DNA from: Daphnia carinata
Taxonomy: Eukaryota > Arthropoda > Branchiopoda > Diplostraca > Daphniidae
Direction: 5' to 3'
DNA: 64,000 nt
Assembly (NCBI RefSeq): GCF_022539665.2
Contig: NC_081336.1
Location: 2,542,001-2,606,000 of the forward strand
How positions within the stretch are numbered: the first letter of the stretch is position 1; each line of letters opens with the position of its first letter. The notes beneath the pieces were generated by a model. The model was given only the letters and a program-made list of their open reading frames with translations, ran no database searches and was not told the origin of the DNA. Shown here in pieces: positions 1 through 13,373 of the stretch. Both the position numbers and the translations under genes were made by a program.

Positions 1-3000
1 GGCGGAGCGCTAACGTAAGGAGGTGGCCCAGCTCCGGAACTCATGTCCGGCTCTTCCGCCACGTTGTTCATGAAATGTCGAGTCAATTCTGCTTCCATGG
101 CTCGACGACGATCTTCCCTTTCACGGTCAGCCTAATTAAATTTCAATAATTAAATTTTTTTTTAAAACACATGAAAGTTAAATAGATAAGAGCACCTGGA
201 CGGATTGGCGGATAAGTTGGGCCACTTCGCTGTTTTGCGGATCGTTTTCGCGGCCAATGAGAAACTGGACAAGGCCGGACGTGTTTCGTAGGACGGAAGC
301 GGCGTAGGCTTGCGTGACGCCAACGAGCGATTGCCCGTCTACCTGAATAATTTGGTCGTTCACTTGGATGAGACCATCGCGGGCAGCTGCTCCGCCCTCT
401 GTAATTGTCTTAACAAAGATGCCCAGCTTCTCTAATCCAGCATCGGCTCCTACACCCATTCCGATGATGCTGAGACCTAAACCTTCGGGTCCTTTAATCA
501 ATTCGACGGGGAACACGTCCATCTTTTCCACTCGTTTTTCCAGCTCGTATTCGGCCGATGCGGCAACAGGGTCGACATCTTCGTTGCGTCTGTCGTAATC
601 GTTGACGGAAAATGTGCTGTACACTGTCAAAAAAGATAAAAATAAAAAAATGGAATTTTTGGACGTGTTCCAAAATGATACGCACCTCGAATGGGATCTG
701 TGGTGAAGCGGACGCGAATGTTGCGAGGCCTGGGCTCGGCTTCGCCGTTGGTTACGATGAGAGGAACGGACGGCTCTTCGGCTGGTGGTAAGCCGGGCAT
801 TTCCAGCCAATAATGTCCGTCTTGCAGATAATGAACGCCGTCTTCATCGACGTAAGGTGCCGCTACTGTCGCATCGTCCACAGGAATTGCCTTGTCCGTT
901 TCATCTTGTTTTTCGGGCTCTGACTGGGCCTGCCACGATTCGTCGTCTGCAAATGGCACGTCTTGGGCCAGTTGATCCAAAATGGAGGCACCGGACACGA
1001 CAAGAGTCACGTTGTTCACTGAAACTTCTTCGATGTCTTCTAACGTTGGCGATTTGCTCTTGGCATTGCCCATATTCTGTGGACCGGCGCTGACCGGCGC
1101 CGGTTCCAGACTGTCCGGCTCTAACGAGACGGACTCGCTTTCATGGGCGTTGGTCGCCGTCTGGCCCGATCTAAAGTGGAATGCAAACAAGACCCCCAAA
1201 CACGTGAGTCACATCGATTCAAAAAAAAAAAAAAAAATTTCCTTAAAACACCAAAAAAAAAACCTGGAACAACAACTCACTTGACGCGTCTTTCCAAAAT
1301 TCTGAGAGATGCCAAGTTTTAATGAAGTCAAAATACATATCAACGAAATAATTAAAAGATTTTCGAAAATAAAAACAAAGCGGTGGCGACGTCATGCAGA
1401 AGCCCATAGTTCCAGTACAGAAATAACGTGCAGACGCGGACAGCGACAGGACAAAAAAAAAAAAAAAAAAACCAAAAAAAGGAGGTTAAAAAAAAAGGAT
1501 AAAAACGACGACATCTTGTAGAAAAAAAGGCTAATGCCAAAAAAGAAAAGGTTGCAGAAATTCGGCTGATTGCCAACAACAACAAACAAAACTCTTTAGA
1601 GGCTTTTTGCGTTTTACCTGGAACTCAAAAGACTATCAGCCTCATCGGATGTCATTAGCAGTTCGTCGGAATCGATACTGGACGAATCAACGTCGACCCG
1701 GAATTCGGGCCGGCGGAGGTAGATCTCGTTATCTTCGACTACCTCATCCGGCTCGTTAGACGGAAGCTGTTGAACGACAGTCACTTCCGTCGGTTGACTC
1801 TCTTCCAATTCCGGATGCGACTGATCGTGACTCGTATCAATTTCGATCAATTCCGGCTCCAGACTATCAATGGCAGCGTCGTCAGATGATTCTAATAAAT
1901 CAGAAAATCCTTCCAGCTGGAGGACGTAACGTCCACCTTCAACTGCCTCCACCACGTCAAGTGCTGCCTCTTCAACAATGTCCGTCTGCACGACAACTGC
2001 AATTTAAAAAAATGAATTTAAAAAAATGAATTTAAAAAAATTAAATTAAATGTCATAAAGATAACACGTTTTTTATTACTAGGAGGTGCTGGACTGATTT
2101 CTTTGCGGAATTCCGGCGGTGGACTGCTGAGCGGCGACAGATCCGTTTCCGACATTTCGGAGCTAGTGCGGAAGAGCTCCTCGTCGTCGGGTTCCAGTTG
2201 TTTGGCTTCGTCACCATCCGAGACGAGAGCGTCGAAATCCAGAGTGGCGCTCTTGAAGACGGGCGAGTCGTCCAGTTGGGTCGGCGTCCGCAATTGCCAC
2301 TCGTCGAACCGGGCGCTGGTCACTGAATTGTCGTAAAAGACTTCCTCGCTCTCCTGGAGACTGCTGTTGAGCGAGACCGTCTTGTCCGGCTGAGAAATGG
2401 GCTCAGCCGGAGGAGAGACGGGCTTCTCGCAATCGATTCGGTCCAGCGCTTCTTCGATGAGCGTCTCGGTTGTGGCTGGAATTTTGTCCAGCACGACGAT
2501 GCCGCTGTCCGTGCTGAGCAAATCAGCGCCATTTTTCGAAGGGCAATCCTCTTTTTCCAGTTCGCATTGGACGGGCGTTTCGCTCGATCGAAACGATTGA
2601 TTAAGACTGGCCGTCTCGTTGAGTTCGGTGCGGGCCGAACTGCCGCTGTTGTTACTCCGCGTTTCAAACGATTCGTTGAGATTGTCGGCCGACTGGTTGG
2701 TCCGGTTCGAGGTAGTTGTCAGCTTCGTTTGCGCCTCAAAGCGCTGACGGGCCGATAGGAAGTACGAGCTCTCTTTTCCCGTCTCTTTGTTAGCTGGAGG
2801 CGATACTGGAACAGATGGCGATGCCATCCATCCGGACAGCAGTCCCGTCCGTTCTTTGGCCCACGTTTCTTTCTCATTATTGATGGATATGTTGGTAGGG
2901 GGCGGGCCTTTCTTTTCGCTGTTAATGCGGTTGATGGCCTCCGGGTTGAGGGCCGGCTTGGCTTGCAGGGTCGGTTTGGAGCTGCCTTTGAAATGCTGGA

Positions 3001-5188
3001 TCCAGTTTTTCTGCTTCTCGATGAGCTCTTTACTGGAAATTCGAGCCTTATCCGTCTTGGCCGGCAGTTCGGGCTTGCTGGCCGGCGGATTTAATTTGCC
3101 CACCACTTGCACTTGAACGGTTTCCATTTTGGGTTCGTGCCCGTTGGTGTGTTTCCGTTCCGTCCGAGCGGAGCGCAACGCATCGACTGAGCTGCCTCGG
3201 TTGCGATCTGGAACCGGTGCGTTGCTGGGCGATGGAGACCGTCCCGATCGGATCCCAGGAGCCGATTGGTGTCGTTCCGTTGCCAGAGGCGATGGCGAAC
3301 GAGACGAGTAGTGCGAATGTCTGGAACTTTCACTGCCGACACGGCTCGACCGTCCGCTATGACTCTTTTCGATGCCTTTGCAAGGGTCTTTCTTGTCTTC
3401 AAAGCCCAGCTTTTCAAACAGAGCACGGGCAGTATTGAACCTGGCCAATTGGCTTTCTGTCCGCACGACAGTCGGACCAAGACTGGGACCCTGTGTGTCC
3501 AAAAAGAAAAGAAAAGAAAGAGTCACGTTTGGGTAGTAGATAATTGCAAAGTAAGGAATGTTACGTCTTGATGAGTCGTTTCCTTGTCGGTTTCGCTGCG
3601 GCTGGACGGTTTCGTGCGGCCGACTGCAATCGGCGGAGCGGCAACGGTGAGCGGGATGGAAGAGGTGGGAGACACGGGTGGAACGGCAGCTGCAACGTCT
3701 TCTTTGGAACGACTCTGAAAGAGGTGGGCAAGCTGAGAGACTTTGGCTCCGACGACACTCTTGGCCGTAGCAGATTGTTGTCCGTCTTCACCGTTAGAGT
3801 GCTGACTAAGGGGCCGGCCCTGAAAATCAATGAAACGCAAACCGTTCACATGCAGCTCATTAGCCGATCGTACAGAGTCAAACTCGACGTGCATTTCACA
3901 CAATCCTCCCACCTCCCATTGTTTACCTCAAAAAAACAAAAACAAACAATAAACTGCAGAAAGAATGTGGAATTCCACAGATTAGGCCAACGTACTGTAA
4001 ATGGAAGGCCTGTCAGCCCGGCACTACAGTAGCCAATAACAAAATGTTCTGCTTGACAGCGCCGCCAAGCAGCTGGTATGTGATTGACAAAAACGTGTCG
4101 TCTGCTATATATATCTTATCGTTACACAACAATGCAGTTATTTCCATCGCGAGATAACACCGAAATATGCCAATTGCAAAAAAAAAAAACGTTTAAGTGA
4201 AACAAACACTTGTGTGTGTACCAGTTGTGCAGCACTGTGGCAGAGTTCGATGCTATTGAAATTGTTACGAGGAGGTAAGTCGGACAGCGATTGAAACAAA
4301 GACACGAACCACGAGCACAATGTCGTCGGCGAATGGCTGTCGATTTCATAACGTCCCATACTCCCCTCCTTTAATCTACAAGCCTCTGATTATCTTTAAA
4401 CAAATGTTCCTCCAATAGTGGGACGACATGCTTTTGAACGGAGCTATGACAAGACTAGAAATGCATTGAATTCTCTTGGTTTCTATCACTGCATTTGCAG
4501 CGAAGGAATAAACTAATGGACTGAATCGAAATCTCCTCCCCCTTTGCACGTTGTTCTTAACGTTCCATTTGCTCGTCTTAAAAATAGAAACAAAATTCGA
4601 ATTGTTTTTTCTTTCTCCTTTGAATTCAACGAGGCGTTTCTCGATAATGCTAAGTGGACCGCGACGCCTGGCGACGACACCGCCACCAGGCATCGTCCGT
4701 TGACTCAAGTCAAGCGTTACGGTTTTAAGGTCAGGACGCCGACCGTTGTACAATCAAACGGGGGAAAACATAAAAAATAAAAAAAAAAATACTGCGTCTG
4801 TAAGAAGGAAAAAAAAGGACGCGCGTAAACAATGAGCCAATCACAGCAGCTGAGCGTGTAAAAATATATATCGTTTCCTGCCCCCTTTTTTTTTTACAAG
4901 GGACATTTGTTATCTGATGAATGAAAGATCAAGGAAAACGAACGACATTGAAAAGAAGGAGCCACCCGTATGATTTCCCCCAGACTCTACGTGACGTCAA
5001 TGATATTCTACCCCCTCGCTTAAATTTATCTTAATTTCTACTTAAGGAAAAAATGAAAGTGTGAGTTTAATGGAAATCGATTTAAAACTGTTCACCTTAT
5101 CACGGTGTTGACCATGTTGTGGTTGCATGCTGGGAGCGACGTGGCGACCGGGCCGGCTCATGAACTCGGCCCGTACGGACGATGACAT
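1..5188 (-). CDS. Spn: Neurabin/spinophilin scaffold protein (3' end beyond window)
   Basis: Actin- and protein phosphatase 1-binding scaffold of cell junctions and synapses. Exons from 5' to 3' on the minus strand: 5188-5096, 3819-3565, 3490-2080, 1996-1618, 1170-686, 623-196, 131-<1. All junctions are GT-AG with matching phases. About 1061 residues are in view. Family marks are the N-terminal [11 protein letters not shown] segment, the ALFEKL segment, the PP1-docking motif RVRF at about residues 865-868, the strongly conserved [20 protein letters not shown] block, and a PDZ domain at about 912-999 with the GLGLSIIG loop. The acidic/Ser-rich middle is low complexity. The coiled coil expected after the PDZ lies outside the window. 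The first exon is the least certain part: its ATG at 5188 has a better context than an in-frame ATG at 5320. Intron 1 (3820-5095, about 1.3 kb) shows nothing else convincing. Confidence 0.9.
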
Positions 5189-8100
5189 CTTTTGCTTTGA
5201 GCTTCTTCTCCTCCTCCTTTTGTGTGTCTTGTCTGTGAAGTTAATTTGTCCAAGCCGTTGGCTTTGCCCGTATGGCTTCTGTCTCCCGTTCCAATGTTGC
5301 AATTTTTTTCTATTCGACATAAACAGAAAAAAAAATTATTATTATTTTCAACCTGTTGTTTTTTTGTTTGTTTTTTTTTGTGAAAATATGTTAATTGTTT
5401 TTCACATCATACAAGACGAAAATAAGAACAAGACAAAAAAAAAACTGGACAGTCTTCTTTTTTTTTCCACCATTGGATACACACAATAGCCTAAAGGACG
5501 GACATGGGAGGAGGGCTTTAAACTATGCGGTTTCCTTACACATATTTTTTTCATTTGGCTGCTGTGTTCGGTAAATGGATAAGAAATAAGAACAAAACAG
5601 AACAGCAGAAATGGACAGGACACAAAGAGAGAAAATAAGGATGCCCCCAAATGTGAACACGACCAACATGTGCAAGCCATGTGAGGCGTAGTCGTGCTGG
5701 GCAATAGGGAAAGGTTGTTTTGTCCGGTGACGTAGTAGTTTGGTTTTTTTCACAAAAGAAACATAAAAAAAAGTTAAACTTCTGTTGCAAGTTTTTCGAG
5801 TCATCCGGAAGTTCCACCGCGCACGGATGAATCCGGGCCAAAGTCCGACTCTGCCCGTTATTTATATATAAAATTAAAAGAAGGAGAGGTAGTGTGTGGT
5901 TGCTAGACCGGTGGGTGGCGGTTAAGCTGGCACATTGGAATAGGGTCCCCTCCATCCCATAGGTACCTCTCGTGTTTTTTTTTTAGGCAAATCCCCTTCC
6001 GCTCAACGACATGTACATTTCGTATATGCTCGGACACAATGTGGCCAGATTTGAAGCTACGAGTAATGGATCGATAAGCCGACGTCGACTTGCCATAAAC
6101 GACACAATGGACGGAGGATCATGAATCGTTAAAACAGGGGTGGAATGTACATGGATTACTTTAGCTAAACAGTAATCAGATAAGAAAAAGAAAAGGCTAC
6201 ACAGAGCTCAAGTTCACACCACCCCACCCCAATTGAATTATTTCCAAAGACTGGAGTGGGTCGCAATAGATAAAAATCACTTTGTGCTAAGTTAGGTGAT
6301 GAAATCATGTGGATAAGCAATTTCACCATTCCAGACAAATCCCTCCTACTGTGACACTTTTCTTCAACTTGTATGACACATCATGTGCCATGTTAGGGTT
6401 CGGTTGTTATTGATTGCACTCCAGCAAAGGAAGAAACGATCCAAAGCTGACAATGAATATATGATGCCATACACACTCACATGCAGACAGCCAGAGTGAG
6501 CCCACTGAAAAGAAAGAGTTCATTGCACTGATTTGTACAGGAACGCTGAACCCCCTGTAGATATAGTCCAAACTTTTCTAGCTAAGAGGTGGTAGACCCA
6601 GGGTGCAACTTAGAAAAAAAAAACTGTGATCGAGAAGGGATAAACACAGACAAAACAAAACAATTTGTTGTCAACACATTCAATATACCTTCGGCGTTAG
6701 TCAGCTTGATCTGTGGCCTTCGTCATTCTCTGATTATTTTCACCACAAAATCAATGTCATATCCACGCCGATCACACTGTTGTGTCGTCTGGCACGATCG
6801 AACGAACGAACGAGAAAACACCTTTTTTTTGCCACCACCAATCTCTTTTCCACTAGAAGAACTCTTGAGCGTCTAATTACTCCGCTGCCGGACACACAGA
6901 GCTCACAACACACACAGTTCGAAAGAAGGCAGCTCTCTGATGGCAAACACGGTCGAGTTTCCAATCCGCTGCGGGCTTTTTTTACATGACAGCACAGCAT
7001 TTACACCCGGGCCCCAGAACGAACAAGCCCACCTTTTTTTTTCTTCTTCCAGTACTATTCTCTTTTTTTCTCCCCTTTTTCTTTACACCATTCAGCAGCA
7101 GTCAGGCAACACACAGATAGCCCAACGCAAGCCTGAAGGAGAATGAGAACATTTTTTTCTATTTCCCAGACAAGAAATGTCAAACTGTGTGCGTTGAGAC
7201 TGCCACCTATTGATAGTCAATTGAACTTTGTGTTTTCGTAGCGAGAAGACAGAAGTTATAAGAATCAAGTATGTAAAATAATAACGAAAATATTCTCAAC
7301 ACACGTATTAAAATTAAAAAAAAAAACAGATAACTAAACATACCACACAATGTTTCGGTCCAAAGCCTCTTACCGAAGAACGTAGGTATATTTTCAATTG
7401 AAAAACAAAAACAACACGACGAATGTTAGCGACCGCAAAAATGAACCAACGCGATCTTGTTGCATGTTTTCAACTACTGCCGTCTGTTCCTTCCCCCCAC
7501 AAGATTTCCTCCTCTCTAATGGCTCACGCGTGACAAAAAGAGTCGAGGGTTCAAGAGGTGGTCTGAAATAAGACGGTGCAAAAGAGGGAGAGCTCATACG
7601 GTTACGGGCCCGATGCCAAAATAATGCTGCATTTAAAAATGAAAGAAAAAACCGAAAAACTAGCTACCTAGCTAACAGCTAAAGCCTCATCAAAGACCCC
7701 AGCAGCATAATATAAGGGGAAGAAAATATATAAATATTCCAAACTTCTCTTTTCCCGGGCCAAAAGGTTGATCCTTCTTTGACGTAAAGATCTATCACTG
7801 TGGGGGATATCCATCCAAACGAGTGTGGCGCTGTTAAAGTAAACAAAAAGGGCACAAAGAAAAATGAATGCTTAACCGAACTGAACAAATGGCCGCAGCA
7901 CGTCATGGTGGAAAGAAAAAAGCGACATAAAGAGCCGAAACAAAAGCATTAGTCATGACGCCCTTCAAACAATAAAAGAAGAAAGATTAATGCTCTGCGT
8001 ACAGCTTAAGCTGCCGTATCCTGTTGTTTCTTTCATACAGTGTAATGCTCCTAACAAAGAAATAAAAATTGTTTAATAAAACGAAATAAGCGTTTGATGA

Positions 8101-9639
8101 TTCAAACCCGGCCGAGCGTAAATGAATTTTTATCACGTGTTTTGTTTAGTTGAAATTGATTCCGACAGATGGTTGAACGAAAATCGCCGTTGTACGTCTT
8201 GCACCTGGTGAGTTTTTCCCGATGGTGCTTATTGATGTTCAAATACAACATTCCTTTGCTATCCTCAATTCGGATGAATGGCGTGCCGCACCTTTAATTT
8301 ACTCTTTCTATATCTCCAGGCTTTTTCTTTAGGTGTTCCTCTCCATTGCAGAGCCCCTTTTAATCATTAGCCTGCGAAACCCTTCTTGTGGTTCATGTCC
8401 TAAAAAGAAAAATCACGTTTAGCTTTGGGATAAAACTCTGCTTTATACGAATTTAAAAAACGATTTTCGATGTCGTGTTTCGTCTGCATTAACCGACACA
8501 AAAAAGGGAAAGTGGGGTCCTTCGATTTGATGTTGACTTGATGATGTTTTGGCGACCATTAGATCATTTCAATCCCTGCATTTGAAAGAAAAAAAAAACA
8601 GGAAATTTGCCAATGCGCACCCAGACGATTTCCTCTCTCTGTCTGTTGTGTATTTATTAAATACACAACAGAGAAGTCGACTGGTATGAGCATATGAAGT
8701 AAAAAGGAGAAAAATCAGCTCCGGAGAAATCGGATGAGAAAGGGGGAGACGAGGTTGGTAGTTGTTAGAGAAAGTTTTGTTGTTGTCGCTGCATAAATAT
8801 GCGACGGGACAACAACAAAAGTAATCATTTTTTTTTTTTGATTTTGAAAAGTGAAAATTAAAAGCAAAAATCAACGAATTCATTACAAAATAAACTGGTA
8901 TGCACGCGATAAAGGTTTTTTACAACTTTCTTTCAATTGTTCTGATTTTGTTCTGCGTAGTTGGCAACCGGGGCAAGTCTTAAATAAATCAATAGGAAGA
9001 AGAATATGAACTGTATAGCGCACGTGTAAGGACGGGTGACATGTTGACCGAGATATCGGAGATATCCCTGAAGCGCATCCACCTACTTACCGATCTATTT
9101 TGCCGTATGCATATACTTTGTACGCACGCCAATGGGCAGCGTCTCCCTTCTTCGTCACGAATCGATAGATATCACTTATGCCTTCATCGCCAATCATAAC
9201 CAAAACATAAGGAACAGAAGAAAAAGAAAAGAAAATAAACTTCTCTTTTTTGTGTGTGGTTTGTTCAGTTGCTTAATTCATGGTTGTTGCACGTAAGTGA
9301 CGTCGTTGTATGTGATCAATCCGCGTTGACCAAGTATAGTCGGTTTCACTTTCTCCCCGGGTTTTTTTCTTTCCCTCTTTTTTCCAGTTTTTTTAGTTCA
9401 CGGACCGGTAGAGACGCGCTGCTTTTCCTTCTATTGGACGTTTCGTTCGTTATTGTTTCTCTCTCTCTTTTGGATTTCGAAAAGAGACGCCATCAGATCG
9501 CCGTTGTGAATGGTGGTCGATTTCTGCCGCTCCAGCAGCTCTAAAAAAAAAAAAGAATTACGAACGATCCATCACTAAACAAAACGATAGTAAAAATATT
9601 TTTACCCCAGTGCATTTGTTTCTAACGGCGCCAATCGAC
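5189..9639. other. Long stretch without a supportable gene
   Basis: This 4.4 kb lies between the divergent neurabin and PLA2 genes and probably holds both 5' regions. Open frames up to 134 codons occur but have poly-T/poly-A-driven composition, no paired splice sites and no recognisable domain. The sequence just before the PLA2 start carries a good acceptor (ttaccccag ending at 9610), so a non-coding first exon for that gene may lie here. One strong palindrome is listed separately. Confidence 0.5.
8642..8672. repeat. Near-perfect palindrome, 15-bp arms
   Basis: The left arm tctgttgtgtattta (8642-8656) is the exact reverse complement of taaatacacaacaga (8658-8672), with one central base. It can form a hairpin or cruciform. 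No flanking target-site duplication or gene is obvious. It could be a terminator-like hairpin, a protein-binding palindrome or a remnant of a small inverted-repeat element. Confidence 0.9.
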
Positions 9640-12600
9640 ATGAAGTTCAAATGTCCGTGGATAAAGAAACGGTTAATAGCCGTCATTTTAGGTGAGTTTT
9701 CTGCAATTTTTTCATTGGCTTTTCTTGTCGTTGAATCGATTGAAGAGAGAAGAAAGAAAACTTTTGATTTGGGTTAACTCGTGCAGTGCTGATGGCGGTT
9801 GGAGGCTCATCGGAATCCGGAAGAAGAAACAGTACGATAACGGTGAAACAGCTCAGCAATGACAGCACAACAACAGAGGCATCGTCACCGTTGGCGCTGG
9901 TCGCCGCCGAATCGCTGCAGGTTCAGCGACAAGCTTTCCTCTCCGTCATTCTATCTTATTTGGCCAGGCCGGAAGAGAATCCAGCCGACGGCGACGCGTT
10001 GGAGGGTCGTGATGTCCAAGACACCAACGAACAAGACCAAGTGAGGGATGAAAATAACAACCTGACTGCTGGCCAGTCGTGGTCACGGTTCGCTGATTCT
10101 CATATCCATCTGCGAGTGTTACGCAGCACTTCCGAGCCGGAAGCGAGAGCCCTCTTTTCCCGATCGAGAACGGCTCATCCATCATCAGGGATAAACCGCC
10201 ATAATCCACGGCGTCAGTTTCAGTTCAATCCAAATGTCCAACGGCCGAGTTCGACGGCCGTCAGTGTTCCACCGTCCGATCGGACGGCCGAATTGGCCGA
10301 ATTGTTGCGAGAAAATCTTCTACGTCAGAGAAGGAGAAATCAGCTGATTGATGGCGAGGCCGAAGAAACTTCAGCGACGATCGAAGTCGTTCAGACCCGA
10401 ACGCCTTTCGTCATTCGAAATGGCGAGATGATAATGAACGACTTACCCATGGTATACTAGTTAAACAAAAAAAAAAAAAAACGGAAATTATTTTTTAAAA
10501 AATCATTTGAAACTATTAAATAATGTCGTATTAAATTTCTCACGATTTCCTTTACTTCGGAGCACTTTTTCTTCTATTCCTTTCTTCCAATGAATGCATG
10601 TCGTGTACAGAATACACGTATATGGGGAGATGGAATCTTCTTCAAATATATATTTTTCCCTGGAAATGTTTGTATGAAAATAGTTTAAGGCTATCAATTC
10701 TTCTATACGTGACTCACTCACCTTCTTGACGGAACGAGTTCGTTATTGTCCACGAATGTTTAGGACAAAAACGACTATCATACGTTCGTTTCACGCAGAA
10801 AGGCATTTGGAATTCCATTGGCCGTTTTGGGTTTATTTGGAAAATTTTAGAATAAGAATCTTCTCTGGTCTTGGTCTAATTCTGATGTCATTTCGGTCTC
10901 AGCACTTCCTAGAATAATTCTATAGAGGAAAAAGAAAAGGAGAGGAAAAATTAAGGAAACATGGCGGCGTGCCTTTGGCTGTGTCGCACACAAGGCAAAC
11001 ATGACTCTGTTGGTGATTAGTGGATATCTTTCAACTCTTTTCTACCATTATTTTTTTTTACCTTTTCGGCCGAAGCAAACTTGATGAACCGGTTGTATGT
11101 GTGTGTTGTTATTTGTGTGTCCTTCAATGCTACCACACAATCGACAGATGATAACATGTTGATGTTTTTTTGACAGGTGGAGCGACGCAGCATTCCCCAA
11201 TTCGGTGGCATGGTAAAGATTTTTCACGTGACCTTCATTAAAAAGAAAAACACAAAGTTTTAATCGTACTTTTACAACAAGTCTCAAGGAAATTGATTCA
11301 CTGGATGACAAAGAAAAAGAAATTGACAGCATGTGATAAATGACGAACTTTCCATTCAACTACTAACAAGAACGTTCTTTTTTTTCTGTTTCAATTTGTT
11401 TTTCCTGGATTTCTCAAGGTGATCCTTTACACTCGAGCCAGTCCCTTACGTCTATTGTATTACGGCAATTGGTAAGGAATTCAATCATAGTTTCTAAACG
11501 CATCGCATTTCGTCGTGGCATTTCCTTTCGTTCGCATTCCAAGTAATTGACTTCTCATGGTCATTCGTTTGAATCTAGCTTTCAGTTTAAAAAATCTAAT
11601 TCGCTCACGACAGCTCAATTTCACATATTGACCACTAGATGGCATTCACTAATACTCTTTTTTTTTTTGCGTTCTAAAAAATTACAGGTGCGGATCGGGC
11701 GGAATGGGTCCCGCCCTGGACAGTATTGATCAATGCTGGTAATTTGAATAATCAGTTCGTTCAGACATTTCAATAATTCTAAATCTAAATGTAGCATGAC
11801 ACACGATCAGTGTTACGGCGATGTAGAGCAATTGCCGTGTAAGGTGATCTTCCAGAAACCCTACACCGTTCATTACGCTTGGCGATGGGTGGAGGAGCGA
11901 AAACAAGCTTATTGCCGTAAGTATTGGAATGTTTTGAATTACGGGAGAAGAAAAAAAAAATTGTTTTTTGCTTTCCAAAAGAGATATTGTGCCAAATCAG
12001 TGTTTTTCAACGGCAAGAATAGCAGCGGTTTGGGATAAGAAAAGAGAAAATTTTTTAAAGAAAGTGGCTCAAGTATTTTCAGAGTATCTGCATGTGACAA
12101 GTGAAAGAAAAGGAAGAAACAGCCAAACATAATTTTTTTGGGAAAATGAGAATAAGGAAAAAGAAAAACAAGCTTATGATAAACCCGCATACTTTCGCTA
12201 GGAACTCAAATTTCGTCACGGTTTTTCACGAAAATGTTGAAAAGCTTTGTCTCCCCTTCAAGTTCAATCCCGTTTTCTTTCTTTTTTTTTCTACCACCCA
12301 CCATATTCAAAGCTGAGAACGAATCATTTACATATGTTGTTTGACGGCCCATCTTACACTCCAAAGAGTGTTTCATCAGCAACCTCTTCTTCCGACCGTT
12401 CACCCTTTCGGCTCGGCAATCGGAGCCGGAGGGGAAAGCGTACATATAATTTGATATGCAAGTGCTGCTCAAACAAGACGCCATCTGGCGTCAAGTCAAC
12501 TGGAAGCCAAAGAAAGAAAAAAAAAACAAATCTAGCAGCAGATGGATAATATTTCCTAAATAAAATGCAAAACGCGCGGTGGATTCAAAATTTGTTTCTG

Positions 12601-13214
12601 ACGTCATCGCTAATCCGAACGGTGCGGAGTAAACAATGCCCAGTGACGAGTCACCGTCCAGCACGTGATTTTTTTTTTTTTTTTTTAAGTTTTGACGTCT
12701 ATAGCGACCGACGGTGTGAATTCGCATTTGTCTCAAATCTGTTTTCCGACATGCTTCCGGAAACCGTATTTCTCGAATCAAAAGAGGCCTTCGTACATCT
12801 GAGATGATTACACACTGCAAATGATGACAGGTCATCCATCTAAACCCAACGCACCAGCCCACCACAATTTTTTGTGGTTTCTACGATTTTTAAAGAAATC
12901 TGTTTCGACTATTTGTTTAATCAAAATCCGTAACGGTGTTTCAAAGTCTTAATCACGATACCGTAACAAAAGGACAGGTTTACGTTTTTTGCTGTTTAGA
13001 AACATTATCACGCTTACACGTCCAATGTTATCATCTCTTATATGTTTACGTCTTTACAGTGCGAACAGGTGACAGGTGTGCCGACATGACTTGCGAATGC
13101 GACCGAATTGCGGCTGCCTGTTTCGCCAAACACATGATCAACGCCAAATTGAAGGGAAATCGATTACGCAAGCATCGCAATCGAGTTAAACATCCTATTC
13201 TGCGCGGCCAATAA
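9640..13214 (+). CDS. Secreted phospholipase A2 (group I/II-like) with ~200-residue pro-region
   Basis: Calcium-dependent hydrolysis of the sn-2 ester of phospholipids, outside the cell. Six exons: 9640-9691, 9787-10451, 11419-11471, 11688-11738, 11795-11916, 13060-13214. Phases agree throughout and give 365 aa. Residues 1-25 form a signal peptide with the hydrophobic core LIAVILVLMAVGG. Residues 26-201 are unrecognised and low in cysteine, ending in a furin-type site RQRRR (197-201). The PLA2 domain follows: calcium loop YGNWCGSGG (254-262), active site DQCCMTHDQCY with His277-Asp278, and second aspartate Asp329 in CECDRIAAACF. The long exon 2 frame runs through the donor at 10452 to a stop at 10458, so an ORF caller would miss the link. 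Introns 2 (967 nt) and 5 (1143 nt) show no other gene. The C-terminus is rich in Arg/Lys/His. Confidence 0.88.
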
Positions 13215-13367
13215 TTTCAAAGACTGTGTTCAATTCAAAACATCACGTTAAAAAACAACTCGACCGATATTCAAATTGATCCTTGCATTTTCCACTAAAA
13301 TACTCCCGTTTTTCGCCCATGTCACTCTTTACATTACCACCCACGACCCAGATTGTTTTCGCAGTTC

Positions 13368-13373
13368 AATAAA
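13368..13373 (+). terminator. Poly(A) signal of the PLA2 gene
   Basis: AATAAA lies 154 nt after the PLA2 stop codon, a normal 3' UTR length for this compact genome. Confidence 0.55.

Noticed and set aside
5551-5955. 134-codon minus-strand frame
   Set aside because: It arises from T/A-rich sequence, with Phe/Leu/Cys runs and no known pattern.
10452-10460. Stop codon at 10458 as the end of a separate secreted protein
   Set aside because: A donor at 10452 joins in phase to the PLA2 exons, and residues before it match the start of group I PLA2 domains, so the stop is intronic.
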